Of a stretch of DNA of 64,000 nt, positions 16,623 to 26,704 are shown piece after piece. Below the pieces are notes generated by a model. It saw only the letters and a program-made list of their open reading frames with translations. It ran no database searches and was not told the DNA's origin. Position numbers and translations under genes: made by a program. Each line of letters opens with the position of its first letter. The stretch's first letter is position 1. The stretch covers positions 310,001 through 374,000 of the forward strand of contig NZ_AP023362.1 of assembly GCF_018326285.1 (NCBI RefSeq). The letters are read 5' to 3'. Source of the DNA: Mycolicibacterium sp. TY81. Its GTDB lineage: Bacteria; Actinomycetota; Actinomycetes; Mycobacteriales; Mycobacteriaceae.

Positions 16623-17471
16623 CTGGTTTTGGTCCAGCCACGCGACACCCTCGTCGGCCGCCTTGATCAGCGCGCCGCGCTCACCGAAGTACGTGGACAC
16701 CGCGCCGACCCACGGCAGCGCGCTCAGGCGCTGCCACCACTTGGTCGGCTGTGGCCGCTTGGCGATCTCGTCGAACGTCGCGCGCAGGATGCCGGCCAGC
16801 TGCCAGATGCTCTTGACGACGACGACCGGCAGCGACGACGTGATGGCCTCCAGGGGCTTCCAGCCGTCCGGCGGGGTGTCGGGCAGCGGCTCCGGCTCCG
16901 CGGCCTGCGGCACGTCGAAGTCCGCGGACAGCTGGCGCCCGCACAACACCGCGGCGAGCAGCCGCACCTGCTCGCGCCGATCGGTGACGCCGTATTCGCG
17001 GGCCACCGCGCACAGCACGATGGCGTGGTTGATGAAACCGGCCAATTCGCTGACCGGCAGTACCCGGGCCAGCACACCGAACGCGCCCGGCGTGGCCACC
17101 AGCACGGTGTTCAACGCGCCGACGCGGTGCACCCACCAGTGGATGCGCTCGTCCCGGCTCAGCCGCTCCCACGCGGCGGTACCGGGCAGGTCAGCGGCGT
17201 TCATCAGGTGGGCGCCCGCGTTCAGCGCCCGGTCCGCGGTGCTGGGGCTGCGGCCGGCCTCGGCACGCCGGTGCCCCACCCGCAGCCGACGGACCAGGCC
17301 GACCAAACCGCGCGGCGGGGTCAGGAGCCGGTGGGTGCGCCTGCGGAGCCCGATCGGATCGGCCTGCGACAGCACGTTGAGCAATGGGTTGATGACGGCG
17401 ACGGCACGGCTCAGCGCGTCGGCGACGTCGGCATCGGACAGTGGGGTGTACGGCTTCGGCAGTAGGCCCAT
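16611..17471 (-). CDS. Hypothetical protein, possibly EcsC-like
   Basis: 286 residues, soluble-looking, with amphipathic helices. The central part, [20 protein letters not shown] then [17 protein letters not shown] and [14 protein letters not shown], recalls EcsC-type proteins, but the match is too weak for a firm call. The start ATG 17471 is preferred because CACAAT lies 7 nt upstream, as at typA; ATG 17492 would add seven residues. It is convergent with typA and divergent from lpqW. Function unknown. Confidence 0.72.
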   Translation of the reverse strand: MGLLPKPYTPLSDADVADALSRAVAVINPLLNVLSQADPIGLRRRTHRLLTPPRGLVGLVRRLRVGHRRAEAGRSPSTADRALNAGAHLMNAADLPGTAAWERLSRDERIHWWVHRVGALNTVLVATPGAFGVLARVLPVSELAGFINHAIVLCAVAREYGVTDRREQVRLLAAVLCGRQLSADFDVPQAAEPEPLPDTPPDGWKPLEAITSSLPVVVVKSIWQLAGILRATFDEIAKRPQPTKWWQRLSALPWVGAVSTYFGERGALIKAADEGVAWLDQNQKAG

Positions 17472-17574
17472 ACCGGAAATTGTGGACCACATCAGGGGCG
17501 AGCGGCGCGACGGGGATTTGCGGCGGGGGCCTCGGATGGTGGTTCGGGCTCACCCGGCGGATACCCTGAACGGC

Positions 17575-19443
17575 GTGCCGACCGCCCGCCGCCAGCTGAT
17601 GACGACAGGCGCACTGGTGTCGGTCCTGGCGCTTGCGGGCTGCACCGTCAGTCCGCCGCCGGCGCCGCGCAGCACCGAGACGACCAAGACCGTCGTCCCG
17701 CCGCCGCCCAAGATGAGCCAGATCATCATGGCCATCGACTGGATCGGCCCCGGGTTCAACCCGCATCTGCAGTCCGACCAGTCGCCGGTCAACGCGGCCA
17801 TCTCGGCGCTGGTCCTGCCGAGCTCGTTCCGGCCCATCGCCGATCCGGCGTCGCCCTCGGGGTCGCGCTGGGAACTCGACCCGTCGCTGCTGCTGTCGGC
17901 CGACGTGACCAATCAGAACCCGTTCACCGTCACGTACAAGATTCGTCCCGAGGCGCAGTGGACCGACAACGCGCCCATCGCCGCCGACGACTACTGGTAC
18001 CAGTGGCGCCAGATGGTCAGCCAGCCCGGCGTCGTCGACCCGGCCGGCTACGACCTGGTGACCGGTGTCCAGTCGGTCGACGGCGGCAAGACGGCCGTCG
18101 TCACCTTCGCCCGGCCGTACCCGGCCTGGCGCGAACTGTTCAACAACATCCTGCCGGCGCACATCGTCAAGGACGTGCCGGGCGGTTTCGGTGCCGGGCT
18201 GGCGCGGGCCATGCCGGTGACGGGCGGCCAGTTCCGCGTCGAGAGCATCGACCCGCAGCGCGACGAAATCCTGCTGGCGCGCAACGACCGCTACTGGAGC
18301 GTGCCGTCGGTGCCCGACCAGGTGCTGTTCCGGCGCGGGGGATCGCCTGCGGCCCTTGCTGATTCGATCCGCAACCGGGATACCCAGGTGGCCCAGGTGC
18401 ACGGCGGGCAGGCGACGTTCGCGCAACTCGCGGCCATCCCCGGCGTGCGGACCGCGCGGATCGTCACCCCACGGGTCATGCAGCTGACGCTGCGCGCGCA
18501 GCGGCCCGCACTGACCGACGTCCAGGTCCGCAAGGCACTGCTGGGCCTGCTCGACGTCGGCCTGCTGGCCGCTGTCGGCGCGGGCAGCGACAACACCGTG
18601 ACGCTGGCCCAGGCGCAGATCCGGACCCCGTCGGACCCGGGCTACGTGCCGACGGCGCCGCCGGCCCTCGACCGCAACGCCGCGATGGACCTGTTGGTGC
18701 GTGCCGGGTACAACATCGAGCCCGACGTCGCGCCGCCGTCGCCTCCCGGCATGCCACCGCCGCCCGGCCACGATCGGCTGGTCAAAGACGGCAAGCCACT
18801 GGGGCTGGCCATCGGCGTCGCTGCCAACGACCCGACGTCGGTCGCGGTGGCGAACACGGCGGCCGACCAACTGCGCAGCGTCGGGATCGAGGCCACCGTG
18901 CTGGCCATGGATCCGGTGGCCCTGTACGCCGAGGGACTGGAGCGCGTCGACGCGATCGTCGGCTGGCGTCATGCCGGGGGCGACCTGGCGACGGTGCTGG
19001 CATCGCGCTACGGCTGCCCGGGACTGGACGCGACGGCGGTCTCCACCGCCACGCCGCCGGCGCCCACGGGACAGCCGACGGCGTCAACCTCGAAAACCGC
19101 TGTGCCGCAGCCGTCGACGCCGACGGTGACGTCGACGGCGCCGACCATCCCGCTGCCCAAGCCGCTCGGCGGTGATCAGCTGGTGCAGGCGCCCAGTAAC
19201 TTGACCGGCATCTGCGACCACGCGATCCAGCCGAAGATCGACGCGGCGCTGGCCGGCACCGAGAAGATCGCCGACGTGCTGAACGAGCTGGAGCCCAAGC
19301 TCTGGGCGATGGAGACGGTGCTGCCGATCCTGCAGGACACCACGATCGTCGCGGCCGGCCCGACGGTGCAGAACGTCAGCCTCACCGGCGCCGTCCCGGT
19401 CGGGATCGTGGGCGACGCCGGCAAGTGGGTCAAGGTCCCCTGA
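17575..19443 (+). CDS. lpqW: Lipoprotein LpqW, ABC-type oligopeptide-binding fold
   Basis: 622 residues. A lipobox, LALAGC with Cys23, marks a lipoprotein. The mature protein has the SBP family 5 layout ([19 protein letters not shown] region, then [15 protein letters not shown]), interrupted by a Pro/Thr-rich insertion (about residues 490-530). In M. smegmatis LpqW controls flux at the AcPIM4 branch toward LM/LAM, and pimE mutations suppress its loss (recalled). GTG 17575 follows TACCCT (17562-17567) by 7 nt, so leaderless. It corresponds to Rv1166, next after typA. Its 3' end overlaps the convergent ClC gene by 14 nt. Confidence 0.92.
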   Translation: MPTARRQLMTTGALVSVLALAGCTVSPPPAPRSTETTKTVVPPPPKMSQIIMAIDWIGPGFNPHLQSDQSPVNAAISALVLPSSFRPIADPASPSGSRWELDPSLLLSADVTNQNPFTVTYKIRPEAQWTDNAPIAADDYWYQWRQMVSQPGVVDPAGYDLVTGVQSVDGGKTAVVTFARPYPAWRELFNNILPAHIVKDVPGGFGAGLARAMPVTGGQFRVESIDPQRDEILLARNDRYWSVPSVPDQVLFRRGGSPAALADSIRNRDTQVAQVHGGQATFAQLAAIPGVRTARIVTPRVMQLTLRAQRPALTDVQVRKALLGLLDVGLLAAVGAGSDNTVTLAQAQIRTPSDPGYVPTAPPALDRNAAMDLLVRAGYNIEPDVAPPSPPGMPPPPGHDRLVKDGKPLGLAIGVAANDPTSVAVANTAADQLRSVGIEATVLAMDPVALYAEGLERVDAIVGWRHAGGDLATVLASRYGCPGLDATAVSTATPPAPTGQPTASTSKTAVPQPSTPTVTSTAPTIPLPKPLGGDQLVQAPSNLTGICDHAIQPKIDAALAGTEKIADVLNELEPKLWAMETVLPILQDTTIVAAGPTVQNVSLTGAVPVGIVGDAGKWVKVP

Positions 19444-20731
19444 GCTGTTTGTGCGCCGGCTTCGGCTCGGTGGTCTTCGCGCGAGCGGCCGACTGTTCCC
19501 GCAGCAGCCGGATGCCGTGCGACGAGTACGCGGCCACCGCGAAAACCAGCAGCAGCCAGATCGGCGGATGCGCCAGCTCCCAGACGAACAACGCCGCGAA
19601 TGCCGGGGCCCGCTGGGTGATCGCGAGGACGCCCGCCGCGCAGGTCAGTGCCACGGCCGGTACGTGCAGATGCGTATCGGCCAGGCCGTTGAGGGCGAAC
19701 GTCGCGACGGTGCCCGCGGCCGCGCCGGTGGCCAGCGCCGGCGTGATCAGGCCGCCGACCGCGCCGACCCGCAGATACAGCGCGGTGAGCAGCGGTTTGA
19801 GCACCAGGAGAACGACCGCGGCGGCGAGGCTCAGCTGCGCGTCGACGCTGACGATCAGCACGCTGCGGCCGTTGCCGGGCAGCTCGGGCCGGTAGATCGA
19901 GCAGATGCCGGTCACCAGCCCCGCCAGCGCGACGCCCGGGATGAGCAGCCAGGAGGTCAGCTGCGGCTTGGGCCCCGCTGACGTCATCAACCGGTTGAAC
20001 GTCAGGCCGATCACCACCGCCAGCGGCGCGATGGCCAACGCCAGCATGGTGAATTGGTACGACAGTGCCGGATCCGGCCAGGTGAGGTCGCGCTCGAAAT
20101 GGGTGACCGGATGCGACACCGCGACCGCCAGGCTCGACGTGATGAGCGCCGTGCCGACGACCTTGGGATGCCAGGTGCCCATCATGACGCGCGCGGCGAA
20201 GAACGCCCCGCCCAGCGGCACGCTGTACACCGCGCCCAGGCCGGCGCCCGCCGCACACGACAGCAGAATCTCGCGGTCGCGGGCCGTCAGCGTTCCGAGC
20301 GTCGACGACGTCAGCCGCCCGAGCCACGTCGTCCCGTAACTGCTGAGCACCGCGGCCAATTGACGCGGCGCCGTCTCCCGGCCGAGCGATGCACCGGTGC
20401 CGACGGCGAGCGCCTGCAGCGCGGCGTCGGCCGCCATCGGCAGGTGCTGCATCGGCTTCTTGCCGGCGATGGTCGCCGACAGCGACGGAGTTCCGCTGCG
20501 CCGGCGCAAGATCCACCAGCCGAGTCCCGCGAGCGCCCCGCCGATCGCAGGTGCCAACGCGCGTCGAACCGGCGAACTGGCGCCGATGCCGTCGAGCAGG
20601 AGCCCATACGAATAGTGATAGGCGAGATGTTCGACGGCGTGCAGCAGTGAGACGGTCGCCGCGCCGGCAACCCCGGCGAGCAGGCCGGTGAGCAGCACCG
20701 CACTCCCGAACTCCAGCGCACGTCGCGTCAC
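19430..20731 (-). CDS. ClC family chloride channel/transporter
   Basis: 433 residues, about ten or more transmembrane helices. The ClC selectivity motifs are recognisable: [14 protein letters not shown] (GxGREGP-like, with Glu retained and Gly-Pro replaced by Thr-Ala) and [18 protein letters not shown]. The ClC proteins move chloride or fluoride, either as channels or as H+ antiporters; the altered filter may mean a different anion. GTG 20731 is preferred because TACATT lies 6 nt upstream; ATG 20761 is possible and would share its CATG with the mshB start. No equivalent is known to me at this place in M. tuberculosis. Confidence 0.86.
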   Translation of the reverse strand: MTRRALEFGSAVLLTGLLAGVAGAATVSLLHAVEHLAYHYSYGLLLDGIGASSPVRRALAPAIGGALAGLGWWILRRRSGTPSLSATIAGKKPMQHLPMAADAALQALAVGTGASLGRETAPRQLAAVLSSYGTTWLGRLTSSTLGTLTARDREILLSCAAGAGLGAVYSVPLGGAFFAARVMMGTWHPKVVGTALITSSLAVAVSHPVTHFERDLTWPDPALSYQFTMLALAIAPLAVVIGLTFNRLMTSAGPKPQLTSWLLIPGVALAGLVTGICSIYRPELPGNGRSVLIVSVDAQLSLAAAVVLLVLKPLLTALYLRVGAVGGLITPALATGAAAGTVATFALNGLADTHLHVPAVALTCAAGVLAITQRAPAFAALFVWELAHPPIWLLLVFAVAAYSSHGIRLLREQSAARAKTTEPKPAHKQLRGP

Positions 20732-20759
20732 CCGGTGAATGTATGCCAGCCTGGGGGAC

Positions 20760-21638
20760 ATGGAGACCCCACGGCTGCTGTTCGTCCATGCCCATCCGGA
20801 TGACGAGACACTGACTACCGGAGCGACCATCGCGCACTACGCGGCCCGCGGCGCCGACGTGCGGGTGCTCACGTGCACGCTGGGCGAAGAGGGTGAGGTC
20901 ATCGGTTCGCAGTGGGCGCAGTTGGCGGTCGACGGAGCCGACCAGCTGGGTGGCTACCGCATCGGCGAATTGACTTCGGCGCTCAGGGAATTGGGCGTCG
21001 ACCGGCCGCGGTATCTGGGCGGGGCCGGCCATTGGCGCGATTCCGGTATGGAAGGCAGCCCGGCGCGGCACCGTCAGCGGTTCGCGGACGCCGACATGGA
21101 CGAGGCCGTCTCCGAACTGGTGGCGGTGCTGCGGGATTTCCGCCCGCACGTCGTCGTCACCTATGACCCCAACGGCGGCTACGGGCATCCCGACCATGTC
21201 CAGGCGCACCGGGTGACGACGGCTGCGGTCGCCGCGTCGGCCGGGGACGGTCATCCGGGCGAGCCGTGGCAGGTCCCGAAGTTCTACTGGACCGTGATGG
21301 ACGGTGAGTCGATGGCCGAGGCGCTGGAGTCCATCAACGAGGTCGAGCTGCCCGACAGCTGGGTGCGGATCCCGGCCAGTGCGCTGCCGTTCGATCTCGG
21401 TCACCGCATCGACGCCGTCATCGACGCGCAGGACAGCCTGCCGGCCAAGGTCGCCGCCATGCGGGCCCACCAGACGCAGGTGACGGTCGAGCCGAGCGGC
21501 CGGGTCTTTGCGCTGTCCAACAACATCGCGCTGCCGATCAGCCCCGTCGAGCACTACCTGTTGGTCGACGGCGCGGCGGGCCAACGTGACGACCGTGGTG
21601 TGGAAACTGACCTACTCAGCGGGATAAACCTCGCGTGA
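20760..21638 (+). CDS. mshB: N-acetyl-1-D-myo-inosityl-2-amino-2-deoxy-alpha-D-glucopyranoside deacetylase MshB
   Basis: 292 residues of the PIG-L/LmbE family. The zinc-binding motif HAHPDDE is at residues 10-16 (ligands His12 and Asp15 by family), and the third ligand lies in [11 protein letters not shown]. MshB removes the acetyl group from GlcNAc-Ins in the second dedicated step of mycothiol synthesis. The protein matches remembered M. tuberculosis MshB closely ([29 protein letters not shown]). The ATG at 20760 shares bases with a possible ATG of the divergent ClC gene. The following two small genes are on the same strand. Confidence 0.95.
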   Translation: METPRLLFVHAHPDDETLTTGATIAHYAARGADVRVLTCTLGEEGEVIGSQWAQLAVDGADQLGGYRIGELTSALRELGVDRPRYLGGAGHWRDSGMEGSPARHRQRFADADMDEAVSELVAVLRDFRPHVVVTYDPNGGYGHPDHVQAHRVTTAAVAASAGDGHPGEPWQVPKFYWTVMDGESMAEALESINEVELPDSWVRIPASALPFDLGHRIDAVIDAQDSLPAKVAAMRAHQTQVTVEPSGRVFALSNNIALPISPVEHYLLVDGAAGQRDDRGVETDLLSGINLA

Positions 21639-21669
21639 CACCGGGAAGCGGGGGAGTAGGGTAGCCGCC

Positions 21670-21777
21670 ATGGACGCGGATCTGGACCCCAACTTGCAGC
21701 ACCTGCAGGGCCTCGGCGACAACTATCAGTGGGTCGTCGGCTCCCTCGTCGGGCTGCTCGACAGCATCCCGACCTGA
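21670..21777 (+). CDS. 35-residue leaderless small protein
   Basis: An ATG at 21670 lies exactly 7 nt after TAGGGT (21657-21662), the same arrangement as other leaderless starts in this window. The 35-residue product begins MDADLDPNLQHLQGLG and ends LLDSIPT: an acidic N-terminus then an amphipathic C-terminal helix. It lies between mshB and the membrane gene and could be a small protein in its own right or a translational lead-in to it. No homolog is known to me. Confidence 0.5.
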   Translation: MDADLDPNLQHLQGLGDNYQWVVGSLVGLLDSIPT

Positions 21778-21821
21778 CGTCTGCCCCGCCGCGCGCCGAC
21801 TCCGGTCGGGCGCGCTCATTG

Positions 21822-22181
21822 ATGCTCGGTGTGCTGGCGTTCGATGGCGCCTTGTCGGCCGTCGCCGGCGCACTGTTCCTACCGCTCTATCTCGGCCCCG
21901 TGCCGTTCCCGATCAGTGGCCTGCTCAGTGGTCTCGTCAACGCGGCCTTGGTCTGGGCCGGCCTGCAGTGGACGTCCCGCCCTCGCCTGGCCGCGCTCCC
22001 GATGTGGGCCTGGTTGTCGACCGTCGTGATCCTGCTGCTCGGTGGCCCCGGCGATGACGTCGTGTTCGGCGGCGCCGGAATCATGCAGGCCTCACCGTTG
22101 ATCTTCCTGCTCCTCGGTGCGACGCCGCCCGGTGTGGTGCTGTGGCGCCATGCTCAGCGGCGCGCCGCACTGCCGGATTAG
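21822..22181 (+). CDS. Membrane protein (Rv1171-like)
   Basis: 119 residues with three or four hydrophobic helices (LGVLAFDGALSAVAGALFL, PISGLLSGLVNAALVWAGL, MWAWLSTVVILLLGG, ASPLIFLLLGATPP). It follows mshB as Rv1171 does in M. tuberculosis. ATG 21822 starts just before helix 1; a GTG at 21729 would add 31 residues that overlap the 35-residue gene in another frame. Function unknown. Confidence 0.72.
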   Translation: MLGVLAFDGALSAVAGALFLPLYLGPVPFPISGLLSGLVNAALVWAGLQWTSRPRLAALPMWAWLSTVVILLLGGPGDDVVFGGAGIMQASPLIFLLLGATPPGVVLWRHAQRRAALPD

Positions 22182-22480
22182 CGTCCGCTCTGCCTGCCTC
22201 GCAATCGGCGAATGTGCGACCAGGTCGCCTGAACCGTCGGGAGGGACGATCTGTGTGCACCGCCGCGGCATTTCCGCATCGACTCCGCACTGAGGGCGAC
22301 AACTATCGAGTAGATGACGCCGTGGCCGCAGGGTCGATCTTGGTGCCTGGTTGATCCTGCGGTTGTGGCGGTAAAGGTCGAGTGCCTGACGCCGCTGACG
22401 CAGAGCCAACGACGGTGTCGGTGATTCTGCGGTCAGGGCGCGGGACGTGTGACAAGACAAGGCGAACCTGGGCGCCTGGC
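22182..22480. repeat. Gene-free gap with a mosaic of hairpin repeat copies
   Basis: No gene is seen in these 299 nt. They contain hairpin copy B (22348-22412), which aligns without gaps to copy A at 5722-5786, with paired arms GTTG/CAAC, CTGCG/CGCAG and GGCG/CGCC. Just before it, TGACGCCGTGGCCGCAGGGT (from 22316) repeats the right half of copy A, and just after it GTGATTCTGCGG (from 22421) repeats the left half. M. tuberculosis has PE12 at this place. Confidence 0.55.
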
Positions 22481-23818
22481 TCAGCTATTGGCTGAGTGAC
22501 TTCCCGAACCGGCCTTCTGGCCGCCACCGGCGCCCTGCGACTGGCCGGCGCCCTTCTCACCCTTGGCCTTCTCGCCCTTCGCCTTGCCGCCGCCGACCTT
22601 GTCGCCCTTGGCGGGCTTCGTCGTTCCGGTGGTGCCGGTCTGGTTATCTGCGCCGGCGTTGTTGTTCTTGACCTCGGTCTTGTCGCCGGGCTTCTTGTCG
22701 CGGGTCTTGGTGGGCTTGGGCGCCTTGACCTCGTCCTGCGGCTGGGCCGATCCCGCGGGGTCGCCGGCGGCCGGAGCGCCGGCCTTGGGCTCGTCGGTCT
22801 TGGGCTCGGTCTTGGGTTCGGTCTTGGGGTCGGTGGCCTTCGGGTCGGCCTTGGGTTCGGCCTTCGGATCGGTGTTGGGCTCGGCCTTCGGGTCGGCCGG
22901 CTGCTGCCCGGCGTCGGTGCCCGCGGACTGCGTGCCCTTGTCCTCGGCCTTGCCCTTGTCGTCCGCCTTCGTCGGCGTTTCCGCAGGCTTCTCGGTGGAC
23001 TTCTCCGCAGCCTTGTCCGCCGGGTTCTGCGCGGCGGTCGGCGCGAGCTTGGTCGCCGGGTCGGTCTCCGCGGCGGCCTTGGCTGGGGCCAAGCCGGCGG
23101 CCAGGCTGGTCAGCGTGGTCTGCACCGTCTTGGCGATGGACTCGAGAGTCGTCTGCGTGGCGGCCAGCGAGCCGATGGGCGGCAGCGGCGGAATCGGCGG
23201 GATGAGCCAGCCGAAGAAGTAGTTGAACTCGGCGATGCCGAAGTTGATGACGTCATTGACCGAGTAGCGGATCGCATTGCCGATGCCGTTGACCCACACG
23301 CCCAGATTGAGCGGATCGTTCACGATCGGGACGACCGCCTGGTAGAAGATGTCGTTCGAAACGGGCCGGATCAGCGTCCAGTAGAAGATGTCGGTCTGCG
23401 CGGCGATCGTGCCCGTGAACGGCACGAACCAGTTCAGCCAATAGAGAACGTCGGTGGCGTAGTCGACGCCCCAGTCGACCCACGCCTGAATGCCGGTGTA
23501 CGCGTTGGTCAGCCAGTCACTGGCCGCGTTCTGCGGGGTGACGACCGGCCCGGCTGCCAACGGTGCCGCCGCCAACGGGTTCGGCCCCACCTTGGGGACG
23601 ACACCCGCGGCAGGGAGCTTCGGCGCCGGCGGCGCCATGTTGCTCGCCGCGGCCAGCAGTTTGACCATGGCCTCGGTCAGGTGCGGTTGGACTGTGGTCG
23701 GGTGCGCCGGCACCGCGACGTCGGCGGGAACCACCTGCACCGGGGTCAGTGCGAGGGCCGTGGCGGTCGCAGCAGCGGCGCCCGCCATCACATACGAACG
23801 GACAGAAACGGACACCAT
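22481..23818 (-). CDS. Secreted protein with PGRS-linker-like core and charged repeat tail
   Basis: 445 residues. A signal peptide ([19 protein letters not shown]) is followed by a core rich in Trp, Tyr and Asn (WVDWGVDYATDVLYWLNWFV, then NDPLNLGVWVNGIGNAIRYS) resembling the linker region of PE_PGRS and related mycobacterial exported proteins. From about residue 265 the protein is disordered and highly charged, with PKAEP, PKTEP and PKTDE repeats and a Lys/Gly-rich end. ATG 23818 has a clear GAGGAG ribosome site. It occupies the PE12 position but has no PE domain. Probably cell-envelope located; function unknown. Confidence 0.78.
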   Translation of the reverse strand: MVSVSVRSYVMAGAAAATATALALTPVQVVPADVAVPAHPTTVQPHLTEAMVKLLAAASNMAPPAPKLPAAGVVPKVGPNPLAAAPLAAGPVVTPQNAASDWLTNAYTGIQAWVDWGVDYATDVLYWLNWFVPFTGTIAAQTDIFYWTLIRPVSNDIFYQAVVPIVNDPLNLGVWVNGIGNAIRYSVNDVINFGIAEFNYFFGWLIPPIPPLPPIGSLAATQTTLESIAKTVQTTLTSLAAGLAPAKAAAETDPATKLAPTAAQNPADKAAEKSTEKPAETPTKADDKGKAEDKGTQSAGTDAGQQPADPKAEPNTDPKAEPKADPKATDPKTEPKTEPKTDEPKAGAPAAGDPAGSAQPQDEVKAPKPTKTRDKKPGDKTEVKNNNAGADNQTGTTGTTKPAKGDKVGGGKAKGEKAKGEKGAGQSQGAGGGQKAGSGSHSANS

Positions 23819-23958
23819 GGCTCCTCGAAATGATCGCGTCCCGACCCTCTGAACGTACGCGGTCGTCACCAAATTCGGCTAACAGTCTGCGGGTTTGCTG
23901 TGTGTGTCTGGGCATGGGGCGCGCGCCGCGCCGACCTGCTGGCGCTACTGTGGCCGGT

Positions 23959-24000
23959 ATGCCAGGCGCAGTGGTTTCAGAATGTGAGACGCGTGGATGA
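23959..24000 (+). CDS. Leaderless upstream ORF 1 of fbiC (13 residues)
   Basis: TACTGT (23946-23951) is followed after 7 nt by ATG 23959, which encodes [13 protein letters not shown] and stops at 23998-24000. The spacing equals that of the other leaderless genes here. It holds one Cys. Its TGA overlaps the ATG of the next small ORF (ATGA at 23997-24000). Confidence 0.42.
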   Translation: MPGAVVSECETRG

Positions 24001-24038
24001 ACGTCGACTTCAGCGGGGTTACACGGAAGTGGCTCTGA
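23997..24038 (+). CDS. Coupled upstream ORF 2 of fbiC (13 residues)
   Basis: ATG 23997 overlaps the stop of uORF 1 and encodes [13 protein letters not shown], ending at TGA 24036-24038, which lies 10 nt inside the fbiC reading frame. The overlap on both sides would let ribosomes pass from one frame to the next. Translation is inferred from layout only. Confidence 0.35.
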   Translation: MNVDFSGVTRKWL

Positions 24039-26608
24039 ACCCCCAGAACGGCGCAGACCTGCCTCTTCCCGTGGTCCCACCGCTCGCCGTCCCCGCACCG
24101 TCGTCCGCCTTGCGCCGCGTCCTGCGCCGCGCCCGTGATGGTGTGTCACTGAATGTGGACGAGGCCGCCATCGCGATGACGGCCCGCGGCGACGACCTCG
24201 TCGACCTCTGTGCGAGCGCGGCCCGCGTCCGTGACGCCGGCCTCGAAGCAGCGGGACGGCGCGGCGCCGCCGGCCGGTTGCCGGTGTCGTATTCGCGCAA
24301 GGTGTTCATCCCCGTCACGCATCTGTGCCGCGACACCTGCCACTACTGCACGTTCGTGACGGTGCCCGGCAAGCTGCGCGCGCAGGGCATGGGCATGTAC
24401 ATGGAGCCCGACGAGATTCTCGACGTCGCCCGCCGCGGCGCCGAGATGGGTTGCCAGGAGGCGCTTTTCACCCTCGGCGACCGCCCGGAGGACCGCTGGG
24501 ACGAGGCCAAGCAGTGGCTCGACGAGCGTGGCTACGACTCGACCCTGGATTACGTGCGGGCCATGGCGATTCGCGTCCTCGAGGAAACCGGTCTGCTGCC
24601 GCACCTGAACCCCGGCGTCATGAGCTGGTCGGAACTGTCGCGGCTCAAGCCCGTCGCACCGTCCATGGGCATGATGCTCGAGACCACGTCGCGCCGGCTG
24701 TTCGAGACCAAGGGCCTGGCGCACTACGGCAGCCCCGACAAGGACCCGGCGGTGCGACTGCGCACCTTGGACGACGCCGGCCGGCTGTCCATCCCGTTCA
24801 CCACGGGCCTGTTGGTGGGTATCGGTGAGACGCTCACCGAGCGGGCCGAGACCATGCACGCGATCCGCAAGTCGCACAAGGAATTCGGGCACGTCCAGGA
24901 AGTCATCGTGCAGAACTTCCGGGCCAAGGATCACACCGCCATGGCGGCGACGCCCGATGCCGGGATCGACGATTTCCTGGCGACCATCGCGGTGACGCGC
25001 CTGGTGCTGGGCCCGAAGATGCGGATCCAGGCGCCGCCGAATCTGGTGTCCCGCGAGGAGTGCCTGGCGTTGATCGGCGCCGGTGTCGACGACTGGGGTG
25101 GCGTTTCGCCGCTGACCCCTGACCACGTCAACCCCGAACGGCCGTGGCCCGCGCTCGACGATCTGGCTTCGGTGACTGCCGAAGCGGGCTACGACCTGGT
25201 GCAGCGGTTGACGGCGCAGCCGTCGTACGTGCAGGCCGGGGCGGCGTGGATCGACCCGCGCGTGCGCGGACATGTCGACGCCCTGGCCGATCCGGAGACC
25301 GGGTGGGCGCGTGACGTCAACCCCGTCGGCCTGCCGTGGCAGGAACCTGACGAGGCGTCAGAGTCGTTGGGCCGCACCGATCTGCACACCGCGATCGACA
25401 CCGAGGGCCGGCTGACCGAGACGCGCAGCGACCTGGGCAGCGCGTTCGGCGACTGGGAGTCCATCCGGGAGAAGGTGTCCGAGCTCGCGGCCCGTGCGCC
25501 GGAGCGGATCGACACCGACGTGCTCGCCGCCCTGCGCTCAGCGGAGCGCAACCCGGGCGGCTGCTCCGACGACGAGTACCTGGCGCTGGCCACCGCCGAC
25601 GGACCGGCGCTCGATGCCGTTGCCGCGCTGGCAGATTCGTTGCGGCGGGACGTCGTCGGCGACGACGTCACCTTTGTCGTCAACCGGAACATCAACTTCA
25701 CCAACATCTGCTACACCGGCTGCCGGTTCTGCGCTTTCGCGCAGCGCAAGGGTGACGCCGACGCCTACTCACTGTCGACCGACGAGGTCGCCGACCGGGC
25801 CTGGGAGGCGCATGTCGCCGGGGCCACCGAGGTCTGCATGCAGGGCGGCATCGACCCCGAGCTGCCCGTCACCGGATACGCCGACCTGGTCCGCGCGGTG
25901 AAGAAGCGCGTGCCGTCGATGCACGTGCATGCCTTCTCGCCCATGGAGATCGCCAACGGCGTCACGCGCAGCGGCATGTCGGTGCGGGAGTGGCTGACGG
26001 CGCTGCGCGAGGCCGGCCTGGACACCATCCCGGGCACCGCGGCCGAGATCCTCGACGACGAGGTCCGCTGGGTGCTGACCAAGGGCAAGCTGCCGACGGC
26101 CGAGTGGATCAACGTGGTGACCACCGCGCATGAGGTGGGGCTGCGGTCGTCGTCGACGATGATGTACGGGCACGTCGACACCCCCAAGCATTGGGTGGGC
26201 CACCTGAACGTGCTGCGCGGAATCCAGGACCGCACAGGCGGTTTCACCGAGTTCGTGCCGCTGCCGTTCGTGCACCAGAGCAGCCCGCTGTATCTGGCCG
26301 GCGGGGCGCGCCCGGGCCCGACGCACCGCGACAACCGCGCGGTGCACGCGCTGGCGCGAATCATGCTGCACGGCCGGATTCCGAGCATCCAGACCTCGTG
26401 GGTGAAGCTCGGCGTCGAGCGCACCCAGGTGATGCTGCAGGGCGGCGCCAACGATCTAGGCGGCACGCTGATGGAGGAGACCATCTCCCGCATGGCCGGT
26501 TCGGAGAACGGCTCGGCCAAGACCGTCGCCGAACTGGTCGCCATCGCCGAAGGCATCGGCCGCCCGGCCCGCCAGCGCAGCACCGACTACTCGCCCCTCG
26601 CTGCCTAG
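24029..26608 (+). CDS. fbiC: 7,8-didemethyl-8-hydroxy-5-deazariboflavin (FO) synthase FbiC
   Basis: 859 residues with two radical-SAM halves fused as in all actinobacterial FbiC proteins. The CofG-like half has Cys100, Cys104 and Cys107 (CRDTCHYC); the CofH-like half has Cys561, Cys565 and Cys568 (CYTGCRFC). Each triad binds a [4Fe-4S] cluster. FbiC joins a pyrimidine intermediate with tyrosine to make FO, the chromophore of coenzyme F420. GTG 24029 aligns with the remembered M. tuberculosis N-terminus; upstream in-frame GTGs at 23984 and 23993 are possible. It corresponds to Rv1173. Two small overlapping ORFs precede it. Confidence 0.96.
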   Translation: MALNPQNGADLPLPVVPPLAVPAPSSALRRVLRRARDGVSLNVDEAAIAMTARGDDLVDLCASAARVRDAGLEAAGRRGAAGRLPVSYSRKVFIPVTHLCRDTCHYCTFVTVPGKLRAQGMGMYMEPDEILDVARRGAEMGCQEALFTLGDRPEDRWDEAKQWLDERGYDSTLDYVRAMAIRVLEETGLLPHLNPGVMSWSELSRLKPVAPSMGMMLETTSRRLFETKGLAHYGSPDKDPAVRLRTLDDAGRLSIPFTTGLLVGIGETLTERAETMHAIRKSHKEFGHVQEVIVQNFRAKDHTAMAATPDAGIDDFLATIAVTRLVLGPKMRIQAPPNLVSREECLALIGAGVDDWGGVSPLTPDHVNPERPWPALDDLASVTAEAGYDLVQRLTAQPSYVQAGAAWIDPRVRGHVDALADPETGWARDVNPVGLPWQEPDEASESLGRTDLHTAIDTEGRLTETRSDLGSAFGDWESIREKVSELAARAPERIDTDVLAALRSAERNPGGCSDDEYLALATADGPALDAVAALADSLRRDVVGDDVTFVVNRNINFTNICYTGCRFCAFAQRKGDADAYSLSTDEVADRAWEAHVAGATEVCMQGGIDPELPVTGYADLVRAVKKRVPSMHVHAFSPMEIANGVTRSGMSVREWLTALREAGLDTIPGTAAEILDDEVRWVLTKGKLPTAEWINVVTTAHEVGLRSSSTMMYGHVDTPKHWVGHLNVLRGIQDRTGGFTEFVPLPFVHQSSPLYLAGGARPGPTHRDNRAVHALARIMLHGRIPSIQTSWVKLGVERTQVMLQGGANDLGGTLMEETISRMAGSENGSAKTVAELVAIAEGIGRPARQRSTDYSPLAA

Positions 26609-26641
26609 CCCTCTCCCGCGAGCGGCCGTGTCTGTGCGGGC

Positions 26642-26678
26642 TTTCGCGGTGTGTCGCGTGCACTTTGCGCACGCTCGC
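26642..26678. repeat. Second copy of the GCGAGCGTGCG/CGCGAAA intergenic element
   Basis: On the minus strand this segment reads GCGAGCGTGCG, then about 19 nt, then CGCGAAA, the same pair as at 13549-13582. It lies in the 96-nt gap after fbiC. Confidence 0.4.
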
Positions 26679-26704
26679 GCGCCGCGAGTGTCACGCTGTG
26701 AGGC

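Noticed and set aside
19176..21584. Minus-strand 802-codon open frame spanning the lpqW end, the ClC gene and mshB
   Set aside because: It crosses three well-supported genes in another frame and shows no recognisable domain.
22182..22480. Remnant of a PE12-like gene
   Set aside because: No frame resembles a PE domain; the gap is explained better by the hairpin repeat copies.
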